DNA of 64,000 nt, taken from assembly GCF_000177075.1 (NCBI RefSeq), contig NZ_ADEG01000086.1, positions 1-64,000 of the forward strand, read 5' to 3'. This stretch comes from Hoylesella buccalis ATCC 35310 (GTDB lineage: Bacteria > Bacteroidota > Bacteroidia > Bacteroidales > Bacteroidaceae). Under the pieces are notes generated by a model, which was given only the letters and a program-made list of their open reading frames with translations, did no database searches and was not told where the DNA came from. The translations under genes were made by a program, and so were the position numbers. Shown piece after piece: positions 54,922-63,786 of this stretch. Position 1 is the first letter of the stretch, and every line of letters begins with the position of its first letter.

Positions 54922-55824
54922 ATGGACAAAGATTTATTGAAAAAACTAACTGCCGAACCAGGAAAAAAGCATAAGGTGTCGGATTTCGACACGAACTACA
55001 CGGCAGACCTGAACAAGAAAGAGGGTAAAAAATTGTTGAAAGAAAACGTCAAGACGATGGCGGCTTTGCAAAACATGCTTTATGCACATAACCGGCATGC
55101 TGTGCTAATTATCTTCCAGGCCATGGATGCGGCGGGAAAAGATGGTACAATCAAGCATGTGATGTCGGGCATCAACCCGCAAGGATGCCAGGTGTTTTCG
55201 TTCAAACAACCTTCGGCTGTGGAACTCGACCACGGCTATCTGTGGCGCATCCAAAAGAATGTACCTGAACGGGGGCGCATCGGCATCTTCAACCGTTCGC
55301 ACTATGAAGACGTGTTGGTGGGAAGAGTTCATCCAGAGATTATCCTCGGAGGACAAATTCCGGGGATGAAAAAAATGGATGATGTCAATGAGGATTTTTG
55401 GGAAAAGCGATATCAACACATCAATGATTTCGAACGTTATTTGACGGAAACTGGTACGACCGTAATCAAATTCTTCCTCAATGTTTCGAAAGAAGAGCAA
55501 AAAGAGCGTTTCCTGAAGCGACTGAACAACAAAGAAAAGAATTGGAAATTTTCTGCCAGTGATGTTGAGGAACGCCAACATTGGGACGACTATATGGACG
55601 CTTATGGCAAGATGCTCACCAAAACGTCAACCGATTATGCTCCCTGGTTCGTCATTCCAGCTGACCATAAATGGTTTATGCGTTACGCCGTTGGCGAAAT
55701 TATCAGTCAACACTTGGACAAGTTGAAGATGTGTTATCCGCAACTTACCAAAGAGGAAACGGAAAATTTAAAGGTATATCGCAAGCTATTGGAGGAAGAG
55801 GATAAAGCTGAAAAGAAGGATTGA
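54922..55824 (+). CDS. Polyphosphate kinase 2 family protein
   Basis: A 300-residue cytoplasmic enzyme that moves phosphate between polyphosphate and nucleotides. The PPK2 core is clear: Walker A-like FQAMDAAGKDGTIKHVMSG, INPQGCQVFSFKQPS, Walker B-like RIGIFNRSHYEDVLVGRVHP, FEKRYQHINDFE-like residues, and the lid region LKRLNNKEKNWKFSASDVEER. The WRIQKNVPERG segment is typical. Family members of this size use AMP or ADP, and the exact class is not decided. It appears to have its own transcript after the island. Confidence 0.93.
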   Translation: MDKDLLKKLTAEPGKKHKVSDFDTNYTADLNKKEGKKLLKENVKTMAALQNMLYAHNRHAVLIIFQAMDAAGKDGTIKHVMSGINPQGCQVFSFKQPSAVELDHGYLWRIQKNVPERGRIGIFNRSHYEDVLVGRVHPEIILGGQIPGMKKMDDVNEDFWEKRYQHINDFERYLTETGTTVIKFFLNVSKEEQKERFLKRLNNKEKNWKFSASDVEERQHWDDYMDAYGKMLTKTSTDYAPWFVIPADHKWFMRYAVGEIISQHLDKLKMCYPQLTKEETENLKVYRKLLEEEDKAEKKD

Positions 55825-55933
55825 ATGCCTGCAAAACGTTGATATCCCTATGAAAAAGCAGCAAATCGTGAATTATTCATGACATTTTTAATAAATATTC
55901 GTAAAAATATACTGGTAATTCATTTGTTTTTAT

Positions 55934-55941
55934 TATATTTG
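55934..55941 (+). promoter_or_regulatory. -7 box upstream of the LEA-like gene
   Basis: TATATTTG matches TAnnTTTG, 70 bases before the ATG at 56012. The -33 region is not clear. Confidence 0.45.
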
Positions 55942-56011
55942 TATAGATAATTAACATAAAAGTCCTACTGCCTCGATGGTTTGTAGGCATCACCTTTTAA
56001 TACATAAAAAT

Positions 56012-56761
56012 ATGAAAGAAGAAGTGAAAAAGACTGCTGAAGAAGTGAAAGACAAGGCAGAAAAACAAGCAAATAAAGTTGAAAAGAAAGTAGAAAAAGC
56101 GGCAGAAAACATTGCCAAGAAGGCCGATGAAGCGAAAGATAAAGCTGAGAAGAAAGTAGAAAAGGCGGCAGACAAGATTGCCCAAAAAGCCGATGATGCG
56201 AAAGATAAAGCTGACAAGAAAGTAGAAAAGGCGGCTGACGACATCGCCAAGAAGGCCGATGAAGCAAAAGAAAAGGCTGACAAAGCTATTGACAAAGCCA
56301 AGGACAAGGTTGAAAAAGGAATTGATGACTTGGAGAAAAATGAGCATGTACAAGATGCCAAGAAAAAGGTAGAGGAAGTGGTGAACGACCACAACAAAAC
56401 CGAGTGCAAGAAAGAAACTGAAAAGAAAGTTGATCAAGCAGCAAAAGACTTAAAAGAGAAAGCAAAAGAAACGGCTGACGATGTGAAGGAGAAGGTCAAA
56501 GATGCCGTTGAAAATACAAAAGAAGCTACTAAGGACGCCGTTGAAAATTTGCGAGATAAAGCAAAAGATATCACTGAAACTGTGAAAGAAAAGACGGATG
56601 AGGTGGCCGACAAACTGAAAGAAAACGAGAAGGTGCAAAACGCAGCTAAGTTTGTCAAAGAGAAGAGCGACGACCTTTCTCAGGCTGTTGACGAGGCTGC
56701 TGACAAGGTAGAACGCTCTGGCTTTTGGCAGAAACTGAAAGACATCTTTGGGTTTAAATAA
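56012..56761 (+). CDS. Highly charged LEA/apolipoprotein-like repeat protein
   Basis: A 249-residue protein made almost entirely of Lys, Glu, Asp and Ala. I use the ATG at 56012 (MKEEVKKTAEEVK); an upstream ATG at 55976 adds 12 unlike residues. Three 22-residue units (VEKAAENIAKKADEAKDKAE, VEKAADKIAQKADDAKDKAD, VEKAADDIAKKADEAKEKAD, each plus KK or KA) are followed by more degenerate 11-residue amphipathic repeats, and a short hydrophobic C terminus (GFWQKLKDIFGFK). The pattern is that of group-3 LEA or apolipoprotein-like proteins, which protect proteins or membranes in stress. There is no signal peptide. Open antisense frames here are an artefact of composition. Confidence 0.8.
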   Translation: MKEEVKKTAEEVKDKAEKQANKVEKKVEKAAENIAKKADEAKDKAEKKVEKAADKIAQKADDAKDKADKKVEKAADDIAKKADEAKEKADKAIDKAKDKVEKGIDDLEKNEHVQDAKKKVEEVVNDHNKTECKKETEKKVDQAAKDLKEKAKETADDVKEKVKDAVENTKEATKDAVENLRDKAKDITETVKEKTDEVADKLKENEKVQNAAKFVKEKSDDLSQAVDEAADKVERSGFWQKLKDIFGFK

Positions 56762-56788
56762 CCCGTAGGCGCGAATCATTCAATGATG

Positions 56789-56828
56789 GCAACATGCGTG
56801 ACGGGACGCACGCATTGTTGCGTTTTTT
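56789..56828 (+). terminator. Intrinsic terminator after the LEA-like gene
   Basis: GCAACATGCGTG (56789-56800) pairs with 56809-56821 with a one-base bulge, followed by TTTTTT. Confidence 0.8.
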
Positions 56829-56843
56829 GACCAATTATTGCCT

Positions 56844-56996
56844 CAAAAACGGCACCTGTAAACTTTCAAACTAGAAAAAAACGATAGGCAAGCAGGCTGA
56901 AAGGTGGGGATGATTTGGCCAGGAAAAGCAAATTTTAGCGGTAAAGCATTGACTTTACCCGTTAAACAGCATCACTTTGGTTGACAATCTGCATGA
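56844..56996 (+). repeat. Dispersed intergenic repeat, copy B
   Basis: The best preserved copy. The 5' block 56844-56889 matches copy A (405-450, minus strand) at about 41 of 46 bases. Downstream it breaks into modules of about 22 bases that each begin GCAT, continuing to about 57050 (GCATTGACTTT, GCATCACTTTGG, GCATGACTTTGC, GCATGCAGATA). Confidence 0.65.
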
Positions 56997-57356
56997 CTTT
57001 GCTACGCAAAAGCATGCAGATATTATCCTTGCTGCAATGCTTTTGCCCTTCAAAAAGCTTGTCATGCGTGGCCAAAATCGTGTAATAGACGCTTAAATCG
57101 CTATATATTAACGATATACAAACAAGCCGCATTTTGGGCGTATTCACGGCAAGAGGCAGGTTTGTTTGCAAATTCTTCAAGCATGAAGAGATAGGTTGTC
57201 AAAAAATATTCATGTCAATAGGTCGGCATACAGTCATTCGCAACTACACCTTAGTTGCAAAGTTAGTAGGGAAGCACCAGTCGTGTTTCCCTATATTTTT
57301 CTCCCTAAAAAAGACATAGCGGTATGGATAGGCGAAACTCGTGAGGGCATGAGGAC
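56997..57356. other. Intergenic stretch without a recognised gene
   Basis: About 360 bases with the tail of the modular repeat and no open frame that resembles a known protein. The 57134-57319 and 57196-57552 frames on the plus strand overlap each other or run antisense to the 86-residue gene and are not supported. Confidence 0.5.
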
Positions 57357-57617
57357 TCATGTTGCTATGCCATTTATCATTTTCTCCAATTGTTGTACAG
57401 CCTCATCCATTTCACTTGCAAAAGTTTCTGATGGCTGCAAAAAGGATTCACGTCCCCTTGCCAGAAGGGCATACAATTCTTTGTTCATGCCATTCACATA
57501 CGAACTGATGGCGTATTCGATATCTTCTTTCTGCCACTGCATGGTTGAATAACGATACACCTGCCACTTTTGATGGAAAAAACTATAAGCTGTTTCTATG
57601 CTGTCTTTGGGAATCAT
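57357..57617 (-). CDS. Conserved hypothetical protein, 86 residues
   Basis: A small protein, MIPKDSIETAYSFFHQKWQV, YRYSTMQWQKEDIEYAISSY, VNGMNKELYALLARGRESFL, with an amphipathic, helical, acidic C-terminal region. There is no signal peptide or membrane segment. I do not recognise a named family, but the composition is that of a real protein and similar sequences seem to occur in Prevotella. Its start codon follows, after only 4 bases, a 17-unit octamer repeat of the kind that precedes gldM. I see no neighbour that suggests a role. Confidence 0.7.
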   Translation of the reverse strand: MIPKDSIETAYSFFHQKWQVYRYSTMQWQKEDIEYAISSYVNGMNKELYALLARGRESFLQPSETFASEMDEAVQQLEKMINGIAT

Positions 57618-57621
57618 GAGG

Positions 57622-57757
57622 TGAGTTGATGAGTTGGTAAGTTTATAAGTTTATGAGTTTGTGAGTTGATAAGTTGGTAAGATGATGAGCTTTTGAGTTA
57701 ATAAGTTGGTAAGTTAGTGAGTTGATGCGTTATTTAGTTATTGAGTTAATGAGTTAA
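57622..57757 (-). repeat. Octamer tandem repeat in the leader of the 86-residue gene
   Basis: On the minus strand there are seventeen consecutive 8-base units of the form NNAACTCA (variants AACTTA), ending 4 bases before the ATG at 57617. On the plus strand the units read TGAGTTNN or TAAGTTNN. The leader RNA has almost no G. A few more degenerate units follow to about 57773. Confidence 0.9.
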
Positions 57758-57820
57758 AAGTTTATGTGTTAAGAACTTACTCTATCGACGCATAACGTAC
57801 CGTTCATGCAACATCAACCA

Positions 57821-58006
57821 CTACCAAACCCTATTCAGCTCGGCTGAATATTGAAATCCGCCAGCTGCCAGACGCTTTTCAAGATCAGCTCTATCAACAT
57901 TGAAGTGATAACAGATTTGGTCGAGATTATCAAACTCCTCATCACGCAACAAAAAATTAATGGCGGACACCAACATCGGCGTATCATGTAATGGCAAATG
58001 ATCCAT
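57821..58006 (-). CDS. DUF4250 domain-containing protein
   Basis: A 61-residue protein. I start at the ATG at 58006 (MDHLPLHDTPMLVSAINFLL), which fits the family; a TTG 18 bases upstream is less likely. It has RDEEFDNLDQICYHFNVDRA and GGFQYSAELNRVW, characteristic of DUF4250, a small helical family of unknown function common in anaerobic Bacteroidetes and Firmicutes. It has its own -7 box and is separated from the next minus-strand gene by the octamer array. Confidence 0.85.
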   Translation of the reverse strand: MDHLPLHDTPMLVSAINFLLRDEEFDNLDQICYHFNVDRADLEKRLAAGGFQYSAELNRVW

Positions 58007-58038
58007 GTTTCTTTCTTCTATCAATTAATGAATGCAGG

Positions 58039-58046
58039 CAAAGTTA
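58039..58046 (-). promoter_or_regulatory. -7 box of the DUF4250 gene
   Basis: The minus strand reads TAACTTTG, 33 bases before the ATG at 58006. No clear -33 TTTG. Confidence 0.5.
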
Positions 58047-58212
58047 CAACTGCCTACATCCATGTTCCCTGCGACCAAGAGCCTCAAACGGGCATAGTTA
58101 CGGGCGAATACAAAGGTAATTAAAAAATTATGATCAATATTGATAAGCGTCAAAAAAAACGTTCGGCGAAAAAATATGATGGGCTCATAGCATCTACATC
58201 CTGCTTTTTTAC

Positions 58213-58220
58213 TAATTTTG
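58213..58220 (+). promoter_or_regulatory. -7 box upstream of the TonB receptor gene
   Basis: TAATTTTG followed by C. It lies inside the longest open frame (from 58130), which supports the start codon at 58292 instead. Confidence 0.5.
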
Positions 58221-58291
58221 CAGCCAGTTTTCTTACAACTAATTGTTTAGTAACGCCTTCGAAGCAAGAAGGCAAGACGTTTTTTGTATTT

Positions 58292-60658
58292 ATGAACATT
58301 TGGAAAAAATGTGTATTATGCCTGGCCGCCTTACTGTGCCTTGCGGCCTCAGCCCAAAAGCGGTTCACCATCAGCGGATATGTCAAGGACATCCACTCCA
58401 GTGAAACACTCCTCGGGGCAACCATCCAAGACGCTAACAGCCACATGGGGACAACGACCAACTCGTATGGATTCTACACGCTGACGCTCCCTGCCGGACA
58501 GGTGCAGGTGGGTTATTCGTATGTAGGCTACGCACGCATGCAGAAATCATTTGTGCTGAACAAGGACACCGTCATCAACATCCAGCTCACACCATCGGCC
58601 AACCTGCCCGAGGTAGTAGTGTCATCGGCGAAAGATAATGCGGGAATCCTCGCCACCGGCATGGGCGTGACAGACATCGGTGTGAGCCAAATAGAACACA
58701 CGCCCTCACTGCTCGGTGAGACGGATGTCATCAGAACCATTCAGCTCATGCCTGGCGTTCAGCCGGGATCCGATGGAGGGTCGGCTCTTTATGTCAGGGG
58801 AGGCAATGGTGACGAGAACCTGATTTTGCTTGACGGCACGCCCATCTACAAGATTGACCACCTGTTTGGATTTTTCTCGGTGTTCACGCCAGAGGCTTTG
58901 AAGAAGGTCACCTTCTATAAAAGTTCCTACCCCGCACGCTACAATGGGCGGTTGTCATCGGTCATTGACGTGAGGACGAAGGATGGCGACATGAACCACT
59001 TTCACGGAACGGCGTCGCTGGGTTTGCTCACCAGTAGGGTGCAGTTGGAAGGGCCTATCGTAAAGAATCGCACATCGTTCAACTTCTCTGCACGCACCAC
59101 CTACATCAACTGGGTGTTGCAACCGTTTATGAAGAGCGACGAGAAGTTTGGCTATCAATTCTACGACCTTCACTTCAAGCTCAACCACCGCTTCTCGCAC
59201 ACGGATCGGTTGTATCTGAGTGTGTATCGGGGACACGACATGATGAAAGAGGACTACAAAGACCGCTACAGCTCATCCAGCTTCGAAATCAATTCTGCCT
59301 ACGGTGACGACATCAACTGGGGAAACACCATCGCCTCACTGCGATGGAACCACATCTTCAGTAACAACCTCTTTGCCAACATCACGGCGGCCTATAACCA
59401 TTACAACATGCACCTGGATAGCTACGATCACTCATGGCGTACCGATGTACTTGAGAAGAACAGCGCCAGCTACCGGTCGAAAATACGTGACTGGTCGGCA
59501 GCCATCGACTTTGATTACGAGCCGCTTCCCTCACATAGAATCAAGTTCGGGTCGTCCTACACCTATCATACCTTCAGCCCTGAGACCTCTGGAAGCAGCT
59601 TCACGGAAGAGGGAAAGGATGGAAAGGTGAACAGATCGGGCGAGTATTCTTCCCCCAGCAATCCCATCTACGCACACGAGGCCTTGGCTTATGCCGAAGA
59701 CGATTGGCGGATTCTGCCATCTCTTACCCTCAATGCGGGTGGGTCTGTATCGATGTTCCATGTCAGAAACAAGTCGTACCTCACGTTTCAACCGCGTGTT
59801 TCGCTGCGCTGGCAAGCCCTGTCCGACGTGGCACTGAAGGCATCGTACAGCGAGATGTCGCAATATATCCACCTGCTCACCTCAATGCCCATTGCCCTTC
59901 CCACCGACTTGTGGGTTCCTATCACCGACAACATCAAACCAGAAAGGTCAAGACAATATAGTGTTGGCGCCTACTACACGGGCTGGAAAGGATGGGAATT
60001 GTCGGCGGAAAGCTATTACAAGCAGCTCGACAACGTGCTGGAATACAAGGACGGCATGAGTTTTATGGGATTCTCAGGCAACTGGGAACGTCTGGTCAGC
60101 ATGGGTGAGGGACGTTCAAAAGGCATCGAACTGATGTTGCGACGCACCACAGGACGTGCAACTGGCTGGCTATCTTACACGCTTTCCAAGAGCGACCGCA
60201 AGTTCAGTGAGGACAGTGGCGTGAATGGTGGAGAGCGATTCCCTTTCACCTACGACAGGCGGCACAACGTGAATATGGTGGCAAACTGGAAGATGACCAA
60301 GCGCATTGACTTGGATGCGACATGGTCGTTCTACTCTGGAGCAACCGCAACGATATCCTTGCAGAGAGGATACGAGATGACTCCCGAAAGCATCGGAGAG
60401 AGTAGTTATGTATCAAGCCGCAACAATTACAGGCTTCCGCCTACGCACCTGCTCTGCTTAGGCATCAACTTCCGCAAGACATTGAAACGAGGCGTTGAGC
60501 GAACATGGAACGTCAGCGTGTACAACGCCTACAATGCGATGAACCCAAACTTCATACTGAGAAAGACTGACGAGTACGGAAGGGAAGTGCCGAACAAGCT
60601 GTCCAAATACACGTTGCTGCCCTGTCTGCCGTCGTTCACCCTCACTTATAAATTCTAA
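58292..60658 (+). CDS. TonB-dependent receptor with carboxypeptidase-like regulatory domain
   Basis: A 788-residue outer-membrane transporter. I start at 58292 (MNIWKKCVLCLAALLCLAAS), a normal signal peptide; the frame upstream holds a promoter element. A regulatory-like domain (FTISGYVKDIHSSETLLGAT, YGFYTLTLPAGQVQVGYSYV) leads to a plug (TDVIRTIQLMPGVQPGSDGG, LYVRGGNGDENLILLDGTPI) and a barrel ending TLTYKF. It is not a SusC, being shorter and without a SusD partner. The next gene overlaps at the stop and encodes a DUF4249 lipoprotein, a known partner arrangement. Substrate unknown. Confidence 0.92.
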   Translation: MNIWKKCVLCLAALLCLAASAQKRFTISGYVKDIHSSETLLGATIQDANSHMGTTTNSYGFYTLTLPAGQVQVGYSYVGYARMQKSFVLNKDTVINIQLTPSANLPEVVVSSAKDNAGILATGMGVTDIGVSQIEHTPSLLGETDVIRTIQLMPGVQPGSDGGSALYVRGGNGDENLILLDGTPIYKIDHLFGFFSVFTPEALKKVTFYKSSYPARYNGRLSSVIDVRTKDGDMNHFHGTASLGLLTSRVQLEGPIVKNRTSFNFSARTTYINWVLQPFMKSDEKFGYQFYDLHFKLNHRFSHTDRLYLSVYRGHDMMKEDYKDRYSSSSFEINSAYGDDINWGNTIASLRWNHIFSNNLFANITAAYNHYNMHLDSYDHSWRTDVLEKNSASYRSKIRDWSAAIDFDYEPLPSHRIKFGSSYTYHTFSPETSGSSFTEEGKDGKVNRSGEYSSPSNPIYAHEALAYAEDDWRILPSLTLNAGGSVSMFHVRNKSYLTFQPRVSLRWQALSDVALKASYSEMSQYIHLLTSMPIALPTDLWVPITDNIKPERSRQYSVGAYYTGWKGWELSAESYYKQLDNVLEYKDGMSFMGFSGNWERLVSMGEGRSKGIELMLRRTTGRATGWLSYTLSKSDRKFSEDSGVNGGERFPFTYDRRHNVNMVANWKMTKRIDLDATWSFYSGATATISLQRGYEMTPESIGESSYVSSRNNYRLPPTHLLCLGINFRKTLKRGVERTWNVSVYNAYNAMNPNFILRKTDEYGREVPNKLSKYTLLPCLPSFTLTYKF

Positions 60659-61719
60659 TGACAATGAACAGAATGAAAACTTACCTATATTGTTGCCTCT
60701 CAGTTATGCTCTTCGGTCTGTCAGCATGCGAGAACGAGTTGGAACTTGACACAAAGACGGCCAGCAAGCAACTGTCGGTGAACGGATTCATCAATGCCGA
60801 CAGCACCATCAACAGGCTATTGGTGTCGTTCACGGGCATTGACCGTCCTACGATTGTCACCGATGCTACCATCAAAATATCAGTCAACGGGAGCTTGCGC
60901 GAGACTGTTCATGAGCTTCCAGCGGGTTCGGAACAATATATCATCCATGGCCGCTTCAACCCAGGTGACCATGTGCGCATCGAGGTGTCTACACCTGATA
61001 ACAACTATCAGGCTACTATAGAGGAAACGGTGCCGCAACCCATTGACAAGATTGAGCGCATCAGCACCGAGTTTGTCAAGGATGTAAGCTATGTGGACGA
61101 ATATGAAATGGCGCGGGTAGACGACTTACAAAAAATCAATCTCTCATTTCAAGACAACGGACAGCGAGCCGATTATTACCGTCTGACGCTGGCTGGATAC
61201 CAGACTATCATGAACACACAGTTTAACTACACGCTGCGAAGAAAAGAGCCCACCTATCGATATTTCGTCAGCGACATGGGCAGTTCGTACATTGCCACGG
61301 GCGACCCAATCATCATGGAAGGCAGGGTATGCACACCTTCAACCGACATGGGCTTTGCCTCACCCAACAATGTGGTGAACCAGATGGGCGTCTTCAACGA
61401 CCTTTTGTTCAACGGACAGGAATGTTCCATCAGCGTATATTCCAAACTATACCTATTCAATAGGATGTCTGATCCAGATATGAAGACATCACTTGACCTG
61501 GTAGCAACCATCTCATCGTATACATCAGCGGCCTATTACTATCTGAAAGCCATGAATTTGAAGAAGTCAACGTATTATAGTGACTACAACGATTTGACCG
61601 GTCCCATCAAGATGCCGTCCAATGTTAAGGGCGGAACAGGCTTGGTAGGATTCTACACATCGAAGTCAATACCGGTTCATGTCTACGGAACTGATCGATA
61701 TCCGCACCTCTACGAGTGA
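60658..61719 (+). CDS. DUF4249 family lipoprotein
   Basis: A 353-residue exported lipoprotein with lipobox FGLSAC (Cys24). Its beta-sandwich N-terminal part (LSVNGFINADSTINRLLVSF, TDATIKISVNGSLRETVHEL, GDHVRIEVSTPDNNYQATIE) and later LVATISSYTSAAYYYLKAMN are typical of DUF4249, which is found beside TonB receptors and probably acts as an accessory lid or binding protein at the cell surface. The start overlaps the receptor gene by one base, so the pair is one operon. Confidence 0.9.
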   Translation: MTMNRMKTYLYCCLSVMLFGLSACENELELDTKTASKQLSVNGFINADSTINRLLVSFTGIDRPTIVTDATIKISVNGSLRETVHELPAGSEQYIIHGRFNPGDHVRIEVSTPDNNYQATIEETVPQPIDKIERISTEFVKDVSYVDEYEMARVDDLQKINLSFQDNGQRADYYRLTLAGYQTIMNTQFNYTLRRKEPTYRYFVSDMGSSYIATGDPIIMEGRVCTPSTDMGFASPNNVVNQMGVFNDLLFNGQECSISVYSKLYLFNRMSDPDMKTSLDLVATISSYTSAAYYYLKAMNLKKSTYYSDYNDLTGPIKMPSNVKGGTGLVGFYTSKSIPVHVYGTDRYPHLYE

Positions 61720-61743
61720 TAGGATAGGAAGCCAAAACATGCG

Positions 61744-61793
61744 AAATGCCGTGTATCAATATCACAATCGGGGTATTGATACACGGCATTTTC
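61744..61793. terminator. Bidirectional intrinsic terminator
   Basis: An 18-bp perfect stem (61744-61761 with 61774-61791) with a 12-base loop has A and T runs on its two sides. It separates the convergent DUF4249 and PBP4-type genes. Confidence 0.9.
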
Positions 61794-61808
61794 GTAAGAA
61801 TACACTTG

Positions 61809-63050
61809 TTATTCTACCAGTTTCTCGCACAACCTACGTTGCAACACACGGGCATCGAGGACAGACATCTCGCTGCTCATCACGGCAAATGCCAAGTCGT
61901 GTCCGTTACTTCCACGGCAATATCCCGCCAATGAACTGATGCCATAAGGATGCGACAGGGTACCCGTTTTAGCGTGTATTTTGCCCCGTGTCTTGGGACC
62001 TGCCATCTCATGTGCCAACGAACCATCAACGCCAGCTATCGCAAGGTTTTGCATAAGCATCGTGTGAATACTCTTATCCTTATAGCCATACACGAGAATC
62101 GCCGTCAATGCTTGGGGAGAAAGATGATTGTAGGTACACAAACCACACCCATCGTGTACAACCAATGAGGTGTCGGTCATGCCGAGATCTTCCCTTAAAA
62201 ACTTTCTAAGATATTCTACCCCCGTAGCTGTTGGGTCGGCTTGTGTGTTAATACGGTGTCCAATGGTGTACAGCAGTGCGGTGGACTGGGTGTTGGAACT
62301 GTTCTTCCACATGCGCTTAACAATGCGATGAATGGGGGTACCGTATCTGTAAATAGCCTTTGAACCAGCAGGCATCGTACCCAACACCACCTGACTGTCA
62401 GCGAAAGCGATACCCTGAGTGCGCATCACACTCTTCAAACTCTTCATCACCCGAGGCGCACCTTTGTAAAACAAGCCATATCGACTGAAAGATAAATCCC
62501 AAGGATACCAATGCTCTTCGCTTTTCACAGGTTCCTGTATCACGAGATCCACATAGATCTTGCCATTCACTCTGTTGATTCCTCTCTTCTTTGCAGCCTG
62601 CCCAAATCGTACAAGCTCCTGTTCGTTGAGCTGTGGATCCAGGCTTCCCTTGAAGGTTAGGTCGCCTTGAAGGACACCATCAGACACCTTTCCCCGCTGA
62701 TACAAGCCCGTAATATACAGATAATCGCTGCCCAAGAGGTGTAGACCTGCCACGCCACTAAGCAACTTCAAGCACGAGGCCGAAGGCTGTGACAAGGTTT
62801 CTTGGTAGCCATATACGGGCTTGTCCGCAGTAAGGTCGTACACATGAAAGGCAAATTTGCCCTGCACCCTGGGGCCTTGTGCGAATGCTGCCAAGCGCGA
62901 ACGCAAGCTATCGTCAATCGCTATATCAAGCTTCTTTCCTTTCGGTTCTTTCTGATGCTTATCGCTACAAGCCACGAACAGCAGCGCAACACTCATCAAA
63001 ATCATCAACGGAGTTGGCGCAACCGCCATCGTTCTAAAGACTTTCCTCAT
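61809..63050 (-). CDS. D-alanyl-D-alanine carboxypeptidase/endopeptidase, PBP4 (S13) type
   Basis: A periplasmic peptidoglycan hydrolase, probably a lipoprotein (SVALLFVACSD). The S13 serine-peptidase motifs are in order: S-x-x-K as PSASCLKLL, S-x-N as NSSNTQST, and K-T-G as HAKTGTLSHPYG. At about 413 residues it is shorter than E. coli DacB, as is usual in this phylum. The ATG at 63050 lies only 6 bases from a -7 box, which would make the mRNA leaderless. The next ATG, at 63029 (MAVAPTPLMILMS), gives a good lipoprotein signal with a 20-base leader and may be the true start. Confidence 0.9.
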   Translation of the reverse strand: MRKVFRTMAVAPTPLMILMSVALLFVACSDKHQKEPKGKKLDIAIDDSLRSRLAAFAQGPRVQGKFAFHVYDLTADKPVYGYQETLSQPSASCLKLLSGVAGLHLLGSDYLYITGLYQRGKVSDGVLQGDLTFKGSLDPQLNEQELVRFGQAAKKRGINRVNGKIYVDLVIQEPVKSEEHWYPWDLSFSRYGLFYKGAPRVMKSLKSVMRTQGIAFADSQVVLGTMPAGSKAIYRYGTPIHRIVKRMWKNSSNTQSTALLYTIGHRINTQADPTATGVEYLRKFLREDLGMTDTSLVVHDGCGLCTYNHLSPQALTAILVYGYKDKSIHTMLMQNLAIAGVDGSLAHEMAGPKTRGKIHAKTGTLSHPYGISSLAGYCRGSNGHDLAFAVMSSEMSVLDARVLQRRLCEKLVE

Positions 63051-63056
63051 AGACTG

Positions 63057-63064
63057 CAAAGTTA
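63057..63064 (-). promoter_or_regulatory. -7 box of the PBP4-type gene
   Basis: The minus strand reads TAACTTTG followed by C, just before the first possible ATG at 63050. No clear -33 TTTG. Confidence 0.5.
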
Positions 63065-63125
63065 ATCATTTCTTTCCTAAACTACTTATCGTAAAGGAAA
63101 GAATGAAAACCGCCCAGGTACTCAT

Positions 63126-63779
63126 CTACTCAAACGTGATTTCACCGAAGAAATCGGGACGATGGAAATCGGGCTTCTCGATGTTGATAGGGTTCCATGA
63201 TAGGAAATGCGGCTTCTTCAAGGCGTCACCACACTTGTAAAAGTTGGCGCGAATGGTCTTCCCACTCAGGGATTTGATGTCATGCATGAAGAAAGTCTTG
63301 AGCGGAATGATGAAAGCCATCTGCCAATCATAAGGTCCTTTGAGTTCTTCAAAAGGTCGACGACCAAGCGATGACCAGCGGTCAACCTGGTCCAATACCG
63401 TCTGAGGGGCTAACGTTCTGCCTTCTCTTCCTTTGCCACATCCCACCAAGATGGTTCCTCCACAATTACATTCTATATTATAATAGGTACCATCATCGGC
63501 AGGTTGTGAGAAAAACTCGCAACAAGAGTCTTCCCACACGCGCCCATTATCATGAGGAGCCGCCGCGCGAATGGAGTCCTCTTTCACACGATAATGCAAG
63601 AAGATAGCACGGTCACTATAAGCAATTCGGAAGACTACCTGTGGCGTATAGGGATATTTCTCGGCCCAGTTGGCTTGATTAATGACATGATATTCTATCC
63701 CCTCCTCATCCATCATAGAAGGAATGATGGCTGCGGCATAAGGATGCTGCTTGAGTTTCTTAACTGTTAGTTTTTCCAT
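63126..63779 (-). CDS. Carbohydrate-binding family 9-like protein
   Basis: A 217-residue protein without a signal peptide. Its beta-sandwich pattern resembles the CBM9-like family: FRIAYSDRAIFLHYRVKEDS, then GRVWEDSCCEFFSQPADDGT, YYNIECNCGGTILVGCGKGR, W-x-MAFIIPL and C-terminal LSWNPINIEKPDFHRPDFFG. Members without a signal are uncharacterised and may bind sugars or nucleotides in the cytoplasm. It starts 7 bases after the phosphotransferase gene, so the two form an operon. Confidence 0.8.
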   Translation of the reverse strand: MEKLTVKKLKQHPYAAAIIPSMMDEEGIEYHVINQANWAEKYPYTPQVVFRIAYSDRAIFLHYRVKEDSIRAAAPHDNGRVWEDSCCEFFSQPADDGTYYNIECNCGGTILVGCGKGREGRTLAPQTVLDQVDRWSSLGRRPFEELKGPYDWQMAFIIPLKTFFMHDIKSLSGKTIRANFYKCGDALKKPHFLSWNPINIEKPDFHRPDFFGEITFE

Positions 63780-63786
63780 GACAGAT

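Noticed and set aside
55990-56437. Two long overlapping minus-strand open frames opposite the LEA-like gene
   Set aside because: They arise from the Lys/Glu-rich codon repeats on the plus strand read in reverse (Phe/Leu/Ser runs). There is no start context and no resemblance to known proteins.
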